The notes beneath the pieces were generated by a model that did not search any database, was not told the origin of the DNA, and saw only the letters and a list, made by a program, of their open reading frames with translations. Positions 55,522 through 64,000 of a stretch of 64,000 bases of DNA are shown here, piece after piece (the stretch's first letter is position 1; each line of letters opens with the position of its first letter). A program made the position numbers and the translations under genes. The stretch spans positions 122,262,001 through 122,326,000 of the forward strand of contig CM075350.1 of assembly GCA_037693485.1 (NCBI GenBank). The letters run 5' to 3'. The stretch is from Kitagawia praeruptora (taxonomy: Eukaryota > Streptophyta > Magnoliopsida > Apiales > Apiaceae).

Positions 55522-58500
55522 TGTGACAGCCCCAAATCCGGGGTCATGAATCTGGGCCCTCACGGACCAACTTCCATTCAAAGTCAATATCTCTTGGGTT
55601 TTTTTTTATACTTATGCAATTGACCCCACAGTAATACACACACACACACCAGTCATATGCTCAGAGAACAACATTCACCATAATAAAAGTTCAGAGTTAA
55701 ACAATTATTACAAACCCAGAATCATACTTAAGTACATTGTTGAGTGATGCTTCTACAAGAAGCATTTCAACAACCAAATTTATTACAACCTTACACACTT
55801 ACACACTTAATATACATAAGACCACTAAACCCCTTGCGGTGGTCATCTACCTCGGGGATTGATGCTAACGAGCTCTCAGAAGGTCGCCTTTCCCTTACCC
55901 TCTTGCGGGGCGTTCTGCGTAGTATTGGCATACCTAGCTGTATATAGATAAGTAGCAAGAGTGAGCTATAATAGCTCAGCAAGATAATATTGTAAACTAG
56001 AATTTAAAATGTAACCAAGTATACATGTATATACATATGTAAGCAGTAACCAAATTATAAACTTTAAGGAAGAATAAAACTCTTATTTAATAATACATCA
56101 TCCACTTACTATTATAAGAAAGAAATCTAGAATAATACAGTATCAATTTCTCTTATTAAATAATATAACAATCAATATAATCTTTCAGTGTAAGATTTCA
56201 GGATAATATGAATATTTACTTAAATCTCTTACTATCATCTTCTCATTTCCTTCTTATGTAACAATTTTTATAAATTAATATAAAATCAGTTTCTCTTCAT
56301 CTATAACAATAATTCCATCGTCTCATATCATTTTACCTTTTCAGTATACCATTCTGACTTTATCGTTTATTCTTTATTCAATAATTGTGGGGGTTTCCAC
56401 TGTTACCGAATACGTGAGGTACGATGATCAGTCGTCCTCCGTACCCGTCTATTTTTACTACCGGTAGAAGGAATGAAGGCCACCTGCTAACATCATCCCT
56501 GGAGGAAGGCCACCTGCTAACATCCTCCTAGAGGAAGGCCACCTGCTAACATCCTCCCTTGGCATCTTCGTGCCGAATCATGAATGCTAGACTATGTCGC
56601 ACACAGCCCTGACACAGCCTCTTATGCAAGTTTGTTGCTAATCCCCCTTTTTATAAGATCATTATTCAATTTATCAACACCATTTCATATTTCCATTCCC
56701 GTATATCACTTCCATTTTCGCACATTATTTCTATAAAATATATGTATATAACATACACTAAAAAGAATGTTTATAATATAGCATTATAAACCATATAACC
56801 CTAGATAACAACTGATACCATTCTCTTTCATATCTCTTTTACCCTAGAGCATATTCGCTCCATTCGTAATCATCTCTATATTCATATTTCAGAAAACATA
56901 TCCATCTCTCTTTAACTTCCCACAATCAAGAGAATATATTCTTTGCAATATAGCAACAAAAGCATCACATATACATAAATATATTCCATGATATCATTAT
57001 TATTCTGAAGATAAATAATTTTTTTAAAGTAGGGATAGAAGGATCTTGCCTCGGTTTCTGTATCCTGACAGTATGGCTGGTCCCTCCTCCGGAATTTCTA
57101 TAAACAAAAAGGACCGTCATTAGAATACCACATCTCTTACTCACTACCCTCTCGTATAACAAAACCCTTTACACTTCAACATATGTTTAACGTATTATTA
57201 TTATCCCAAAGGCTCAAGAACTTAACCATTTATAAGCTCAATCGAAGTTTCAGGGGTTTTCACCATTTTCCCTAACGACCACACTTAACTGTAAAAATTC
57301 TCAGAAAATATGGATTTCGAATTTTCATGTAAGGTCAACTGTCAAGGGTCCTCTGACCACCCTACTACACTCTCCCAAAATTTAGTGACTTATAAAATTG
57401 TCTAAGTATGGTAACGTTAGCCTCAAAGTTGATACAATTACGTTTTCTCGGTTATCGAACGTCTTTCACTAAAACTGAATTTTCTCCTAAACCGTTCATC
57501 AGATTTTAACGTACCTTATATCAAAATGATCTATGAACTAAGCTCTACTCTACCATGGTTACTTAGGGGTCCAAACAGTAAGGTACCGTATGGTTACAGT
57601 GGCTAAAAACAGGGTAATTTCTGTCCTAACGAAAATCGGACATTATAACTGCTGTAATTTCATACTTTCCGAAATTTCACCACTCCAAAACCACCATTCT
57701 ACACTCCTTTCAGGCCCTACACCATATGGGCTACCTCCCAACCATGGTTACAAGTTCACAACAAACTTTCCATGTCAATTCCAACCATTTATATCACCAA
57801 ATCATCATAACTTAACATTTATATTAACTAACCACTAATCAACTCAAAAATCATCATAATACAAAGGGGAAAGGATTGTTATACCTCTTTGAAGCTTGAA
57901 GAACACTTAATAAGCTTTGGGTACTCCTTAAACACTCCTAATATAGCTTGAATCAACTAAATAAACCATTACAACAAAGTTAATTCCAAGATTTCACTAT
58001 TCATCAAGCAACTTTGAGAATTTCTTTACCTTACTAAATAATGATGGATGGCTATGAAACTTTGTAAATCTCTCTTTCTATCCTCCAAGAAGCTCCATGA
58101 ATTATCTCTTGATTTTATGTTGAAGCTAGCTAGGGTTTTGAATTTTTTTTTTCTTTTTCTATGGTTTTGCCGAATGGAATGTAAGAGAAAGGGGGAGAGT
58201 TTTTATGTTTTGTTTTAATCTTGACTTGGCTTAAACTTGATAATCCTAGCTTACCTTGGAAGCTTGGAAGATATTTTGATAATTTACTATGTTAAAAGAC
58301 TAATTTACCCCTTAATCTAATTAGTGGAAAGTGATGTAATGTAGGTGACCTCATAATCCCTTTTTCTTGGTTTTCTTTTCTAAGTTAAATCCTAGGAATC
58401 TTAGTATATGATGATGGGATAAGTATCCTTGTTATATTATTAATCTTAGTTGCTTAATCTCCATATTCGTCTAATTGTGGTTCGTTTCGAATGTACCTCA

Positions 58501-58863
58501 TTATCTCAGTGGTTCTGAAGTCATTTATCAATCCAAATTCCTTTGGTATTCTCTTAACTCAATAATCCCTTGGTTAAATCTAAATTCACTAATTCCTCAA
58601 TATATAATTCTTATAATGTTTCCATGCTCCTTAATGTCCAATAGAAGCTTATTCGAAATCAAAATCCTCAAAATCCATGTTTCAGGAATTTCTGAAATCT
58701 ATCGTCATTTCGAGTCACTTAATTTCATTGTACAACACTAATATGGTTTCTGTTTATTCATTTTATGTTTCCATTATAGAGTACCTATATACCATTTCTC
58801 TAAGACCTCAAAATTTACTATTTATAGGATCACTGTAGCATTGCCAAAGTTAGGGTTATTACA
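55522..58863 (-). repeat. 5' LTR of element D
   Basis: 3342 bp; would carry the promoter of D. It is nearly identical to the 3' LTR; differences are mostly transitions plus small changes in a T run and a CA run. Confidence 0.95.
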
Positions 58864-59273
58864 CTCTCGCTTATGGTTGTGAAGCTATGGTACCTGTGGA
58901 AGTTGGAACAGGTTCCTTGAGAAGAAAGCATTTTGACCCCGAGAACAATGAGGTCAATCATAGACTGTATTTGGACATGGTCGAAGAGTTGAGAGCAGAT
59001 TCGCAAGTGAAGTTAGCAGCATATCAACAGAGAGTTCGAAGGTATTACAACAAAAAGGTAAAGGCAAGACCTTTTAAAGTTGGAGACCTAGTTCTGAGAA
59101 AAGTCATGCCAAACACCAAGGTTCTGGCACATGGAGCTTTTGGAGCAAATTGGGAGGGACCTTACCAGATAAAGTCGGCCATTTGGGAAGGAACCTACCA
59201 CTTGATGGATATGGATGGGAACCTCATTCCGAGAGCTTGGAATGCAGAACATCTCAAGAAGTATTATCAGTAA
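58864..59273 (+). CDS. Integrase C-terminal part of element B
   Basis: Resumes the integrase frame after D: LAYGCEAMVPVEVG is the continuation of GESPFTL before D. It includes the chromatin/DNA-contacting end with the GPY/F-type motif NWEGPYQIKSAIWEGTYHL and ends at HLKKYYQ-stop, the usual end of Tat integrase. Transcribed alone it would not be functional. Confidence 0.92.
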
Positions 59274-60540
59274 CTCTTTTATATGTTTTTCTTAGGAAAA
59301 GTAAGGCTCTTTCAGCCCAAGAATAAAGGCAGCTTATTAGTTATAGCTGACCAATATTTTGATTTCAGTATTTGATTATGCATTGACTCGGGGGGTACTT
59401 GATATGAACCTCCCTACTTGCAAGACGATTTCTTTTTAAAGTATTGAGCGATAGATAGCTCTACGTTGAATATTTTGAGTGCATTCTTTGCAGCTATAGC
59501 TCCTTAATAGTTCTTTTACGTAACAATAATTACCCAAAAGAACTGGGGGTAGTATTCCTACTTATACAGTATCGTGCATGATATGATTTGATATTTCATA
59601 TGCCAATTTGAAACTTTTTAAGTGCTTGCTTTAGTACTTGTATTGTATTTGCAGGATACCTAGGCTAACAGGTTCCTATAGCATTGTATTGTATTTGCAG
59701 GTTACCTTGACTTACAGGTTCCTGTAGCATTGAAAGTATGAATGTGATTCGACAAAGTATGCAAATTGAGAATGACTGACTTGAACCAAAGCCTCAGGTA
59801 GCTTCCTGAGCATGAACTAAGCCTTGGGTAGCTTCCCGAGCATGTATTGAATTAAGCCTTGGGTAGCTTCCCGAGCATGTATTGAGTTAAGCCTTGGGTA
59901 GCTTCCCGAGCATGCATTGAGAAAAGCCTCAGGTAGCTTCCTGAGCACACTTGATTGAAAAGCCTCAGCTGACTGAGCAAAGTATTTTAGCCGAAAGCCT
60001 CAGGTAGCTTCCAGAACAAATGTGATCGAAAATCCTCAGCTGACTGAGCACGACATTGTTGCCAAAAGCCTCAAGTTCCTTGAGCACGTGATTCTAAAGT
60101 CCTGACAAAAGGCACCTAAAGTCCTGACACAAGGCACCTAAAGGAACCTGTATGGAGCCGAGATTGGCATACAGGAACCTGAGACTGTATGTTTAAACCC
60201 TCCGTGGAGCCGCCACTGGCACGAGAGGAAGTGGGAACCTGTGTGGAGCCTAGACCGGCACACTTGTTCTTAAAGAGAAGCCTAATAAGCTCTCCCTCAT
60301 GTGGAACCGCCTTTGGCACATGGGAAGAAGGGATAAAATCCTTAGCATTTACCTTCATAAGATGTCTAGCCTGACACATGAAGAAGAGGAATCTGTGTGG
60401 ACTCCCAGAACGGCGCACAGGTTCCTAGAATCGCCTCGAGGCACAAAAAGGAACCAACATGTCTCGAGGCATGTTGGGACCTAGAGAATAGGACTGGGAA
60501 CCAAGCAGGTTACCTTTCCAAGAGGAAAAAGGAACCAACA
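59274..60540 (+). repeat. 3' spacer of element B with repeats
   Basis: Non-coding. Polypurine-like motifs CTCGGGGGGTACTTGA (59389) and AACTGGGGGTA (59541) occur, but no LTR follows either. Five or more loosely repeated 'AAGCCTTGGGTAGCTTCCCG AGCATG' / 'AGCCTCAGGTAGCTTCCTGAG' units lie at about 59780-60080, then 'GTGGAGCCG..GGCACA' repeats to 60480. The spacer is cut at 60541. Confidence 0.75.
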
Positions 60541-63500
60541 TGTAAGAACCCGAATTTTCGGTAGAATTAAAACTTTTTATTATGTATTGATGTAAGAGTG
60601 AACAGTGGTTACAACTACAATGTAATACTGGCTTTAAAGGATGAATAATGGAAGGATATATATTCCAAGGTTATATGGCCTGAAGGATGCTATTGGGTGA
60701 TAACTTAGATTAGAATAATCTATCTCCTAGAAAGTTAAGATAAGATTCCCTAGAGAGAAATAGATACCCTCATGTCATCCAAATCAATATCTATTATAAG
60801 CCCAGCGGTTCCGTAAAAAGGTTAAGGAACACTCGAGGGTGAACCAGGTTCATTTTCCTAATTATAGGAATTAAATAAAAATAAGTGATGAATAGTGATT
60901 TTGGTGGAATTTGGAATATTATTATAATAATGTTATACCCGGTATTCGGAACGGATTTCTGAGTTCGTATTAGTGATCCAGGAGGAAAATAAGTGTATGT
61001 AAAAGCTGTCGGATTCAGAAAAAGAGCACTTTTATTTTCTCCGAGATTTCCCTAGACACTGCAAGACTTAAGGATTTATAAAAGGGAATTAAGGAATTTA
61101 AATTCGAGAAGTATTAAGAAAGATGAAGAATAGTATTAGAATTATTAAGAAGGTTTTCGGTAAAACCCTAACTAGAAACGAATGAGTTATTCCCTCGAAC
61201 GATCAACGAATTAAGCAATAACCGGACAAAGAACAAGCAGGGGGGAAAGATACATGCATGTGCTAGTGGATAAGAGCAAGTAACTAAGTTATTTACCAAG
61301 GAACTAGCATCATTAGCAACTAAACCAAACTAGTTACAAGTTTATATCATTTCCACCACAAGAATTCAACACATGGCAAGAGGTGATACATTGGATGACC
61401 ACACCACCTTACTAAAGCCACTTTATGCCAAGATATTTTCTAAACATCACAATAATTCAAGAGAACAAAGCAAACAAGGCAAGAACTCATCTTTTCTCTC
61501 AAAAATAGCCATTCGGCTATTCTCTAAATTCCAAGATCAAAACCAAGCTTCCACCCCTTGTCTCATCTCCAAACTTTTATGGTGAGTCCTATATTTCATA
61601 AAAGTGATCTCCTAAAAATCCTAGCTTCAATCTCCTCTTTTTCCATTTTCAAAAAAATCAAGAAAGATGAGGGTGAATAGTGTTTCTTAAGAACTAATCT
61701 TGGTTTTCATGTTTCTTATGATTGATCTAGCAAGCTTAAGGCAATCCAAGGACCATACCAAGACTTGTAAGGCTAGTTCACACTCCAAGGAAGGTATAAA
61801 CTTCAAGAATACAAGTTTTTAATTTGAGTTTTAATGGAGTTTTAGATGAGATTTGATGATGATGTTAGTATAAGCTTGTTTACATGATCATGTAGTTGTT
61901 CTTAGTAGTTATTTATTCATGATTCAAGTCCTTGCTGATTTTGAGGTTAAGACCAGTGGTGCTAGGACTTGTGGATATGAGAATCATGTTTATGAGTTGT
62001 GTTGATGACCGGTGTGGCTTGGTTGTGTTGTTACGATTTTTAGAACGTCCGATTCATAGCCGTTATAATGCCCGATTTTTGTTAAGCTTAAGAAGTCAAG
62101 ATTGACAGTAGCTTTAACTCACTGTTAAGCTTCGATTTCTGCCATGATAAGCTAGATTATGTTATAAGCTTCGTTTTGATATAAAGTTCGTATGAAATGG
62201 ACTTACGGTTTAGGAGTTATGATTAAATTCGTAAAAGTGGTTCGAAATCGTAAACGAAAGTTCGTAATTGAAATTGATTCCCTTAAATGTCGTTTAATCA
62301 GTGGCGAATCTTATTAATTAAATATTAGAGGTAAAATGGAAGGTGTGGGAGAAAACCACATGTCGAATGGATCGTTTTCCGATTTTATAAAAATGTTTGA
62401 ATCGAGGTTAAACGCGAACGAACCCCTTAAAGGTATGACTTTGGTTATAACTTAGAAAACGGGCGATAACACTCGAGGTATAATCTTGATTCGTAAACGA
62501 CCAACCTTAGAACTTATACGACTTAAGTATATACCAAGTATAAGCATGATGACATGTCTTGATAACGAACGAATGTCGGATCGTATCGGTGATAAAAAGA
62601 GTTACACTAAAAGAGACGTAACGAGATAACTCGAAAACATGTTTCGATTTAAGTGGAGTTTATACTTAGCCTTTTAATAAGCGTTAAGTGGTTAATCTTA
62701 AATATTCTGATTGTTTATAGATTGTCGAGCTGACCCGGGACACATTACCCCTACCCGCACTCGATTCTCAGGCAAGTTTCCAATACTTGGAACTGTTGTT
62801 GTGATAATATATATGATGATTGTTTTATACATATGCCATAGCATGCATGCCTACTTTCAAGTTAATATTGAATTACTTGTTCCCCGAATTGATATCGGCT
62901 TATAGACTATATATGAAATATCAGTTATAAGCCGGATTGTTTGGTTAAGACCCTTAGCAAAGGGCGTATGATATTCATACTTCAAATATAGACCGGGAGT
63001 CGATATTTTGTAATATATAAATAGTCGTGGAAACCCGGAGGGGTCCCAGCGACAAATTTATTACTTCGAGGATTTTTATTCGATTACGAATCCTTCGAGG
63101 AATGTTATTTGAGTATTACCTCAGTGAAGGAATATTTAATGAATATTATTTTAATATTCATTTAGAATGTCATTTATTTAATGAATATTATTTTGAATAT
63201 TCATTAGAGTTATTTAGTTGACGAATATCATTCCCAAATATCCATTTGGCTTACTTATTATTATTTGGAATATTCATTTGATCTTTATTTATTTAATGAA
63301 TATTACTTTCGAATATTCATTTAAGGTTTGATTTACTTAATGAATATTATTTTAAAATATTCATTGGAAATTCTATTTACTCAAGGAATATTACTTCGAA
63401 TATTCCTTTAAAGTTTTGATTACTAAATGAATATTATTCGGATATTCATTTAGAATATTATTGGTTTAATGAATATTATTTTGGATATTCATTTAGAATA

Positions 63501-64000
63501 TTATTGGTTTAATGAATATTATTTTGGATATTCATTTAGAATATTATGGGTTTAATGAATATTATTTTGGATATTCATTTAGAATATTATTGGTTTAATG
63601 AATATTATTTTGGATATTCATTTAGAATATTATCGGTTTAATGAATATTATTTTGGATATTCATTTAGAATATTATTGGTTTAATGAATATTATTTGGAT
63701 ATTCATTTGGAATGTTATTTATTAAATGAATATTATTTTCAAATATTCATTTAAGGTTTGATTTATTTAGTGAATATTATTTTAAATATTTACTTGAGTT
63801 TTATTTAATTAATGAATATTATATTGAATATTCATTTAAAGAAGAGAATTATTTAGTAAACGATTCTATATATTTATTTGAGGATTACTTACGAGAAATA
63901 TTATGATTTAATCATATCCCTTATTTATTATTGATAAAATAAATATTCTTGGAATATTTATTTAAATTCTTTTAAGTTCTTTCTATAATAATTCATATTA
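60541..64000 (+). mobile_element. Element E: long LTR of another retrotransposon (partial)
   Basis: Starts TGTAAGAACCCGAATTTTCG inside B's spacer; the LTR-type start resembles D's (TGTAATAACCC). No PBS, protein or LTR end is found by 64000, so the LTR (or LTR plus leader) exceeds 3.4 kb or the element is something else. 61.0-62.7 kb is non-coding with phrases typical of chromovirus LTRs. The right flank needed to prove an LTR is outside the window. Confidence 0.55.
63100..63850 (+). repeat. ~42-bp self-complementary tandem repeat
   Basis: About 15 copies of a unit built from AATGAATATTATTTTGGATA TTCATTTAGAATATTATTGG. The central five units (about 63430-63690) are nearly identical; the edges are diverged. 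Each unit contains an inverted pair (AATGAATATT / AATATTCATT-like), so single strands can fold. It lies in element E. Confidence 0.9.

Larger units (their letters stand above)
48669..58863 (-). mobile_element. Element D: gag-only chromovirus-like retrotransposon
   Basis: 10.2 kb on the minus strand, inserted in B's integrase with perfect duplication CTCTC (48664-48668, 58864-58868). LTRs of 3344 and 3342 bp differ at about 22 positions by my count (under 1%). PBS TGGTATCAGAGCTAAGAG (initiator Met tRNA). Polypurine tract AAGGAGGGAAGGA. It codes for a proline-rich ORF and gag only; protease, RT and integrase are absent. LTR start TGTAATAACCC, CCHC gag and long LTRs suggest the Tekay/Del group. 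Confidence 0.93.
42117..60540 (+). mobile_element. Element B: Tat-lineage retrotransposon, 3' end outside window
   Basis: Starts at its LTR (TGTTGTGCC) within the remnant of a copia internal region. It has PBS, gag-protease-RT-RNase H, a second RNase H and integrase, all in one frame broken by three stops. It is split by element D at 48669-58863 (duplication CTCTC). Its 3' non-coding region is cut by element E at 60541; no 3' LTR is seen, so it presumably lies beyond E. The dual RNase H plus TGGCGC PBS identify the Tat lineage. Confidence 0.9.

Noticed and set aside
60116..60484. Overlapping frames of 60-100 codons on both strands
   Set aside because: Repeat-derived (GTGGAGCCG...GGCACA words) in element B's spacer; no consistent frame.

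Overview
The window is nuclear DNA of a flowering plant, most likely a eudicot. The signs are AT-rich intergenic sequence, short exons with GT..AG introns, plant Helitrons with CTAG 3' ends, Stowaway, hAT and CACTA elements, and Tat, Athila, copia and chromovirus LTR retrotransposons. I cannot name the genus with confidence; an Apiaceae-like genome is only a guess.

One host gene is recognisable. It is a four-exon SABATH-family carboxyl methyltransferase (salicylate/benzoate methyltransferase-like) on the minus strand at 4338-5869. It has a TATA box and a CT-repeat leader, and it carries a one-base deletion in its last exon. Everything else is transposable elements, their relics, or AT-rich DNA without recognisable genes.

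Left part (1-17.7 kb): small DNA transposons and Helitrons. There are fold-back elements (547-922, 9030-9770, 11069-11452), five Helitrons or relics, a CACTA terminal relic, hAT elements (8034-8958, and 15036-15733 with a perfect 8-bp duplication), a Stowaway-like element and a fossil RNase H fragment.

Element A (17765-30424, duplication ATGTC) is a Tat-lineage Ty3/gypsy element that carries only gag. Its spacer holds a solo LTR with its own duplication (GTGCC). Its 3' LTR is split by a 4.4-kb CACTA element (duplication CCT) that carries pieces of host genes: beta-galactosidase, a cysteine synthase-like enzyme, and a possible small secreted peptide.

At 30.4-42.1 kb lie a Helitron, a long-TIR element with a MITE inside it, and a copia LTR. 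That LTR is split by a young, truncated Athila element C (33546-42069, minus strand, duplication CCTCC) with gag and protease but no RT or integrase.

From 42117 a second Tat element B, related to A, encodes gag, protease, RT, two RNase H domains and integrase. It has three in-frame stops. Its integrase is split by chromovirus-like element D (48669-58863, minus strand, duplication CTCTC). D has 3.3-kb LTRs, gag and an unusual extra proline-rich ORF, but no pol. B's 3' spacer is interrupted at 60541 by a further long LTR (E) that runs off the window.

The recurring theme is that three elements from three lineages (A, C, D) are recent insertions that kept gag but lost most or all of pol. Each probably depends on enzymes made elsewhere; B-type elements are the obvious helper for A.
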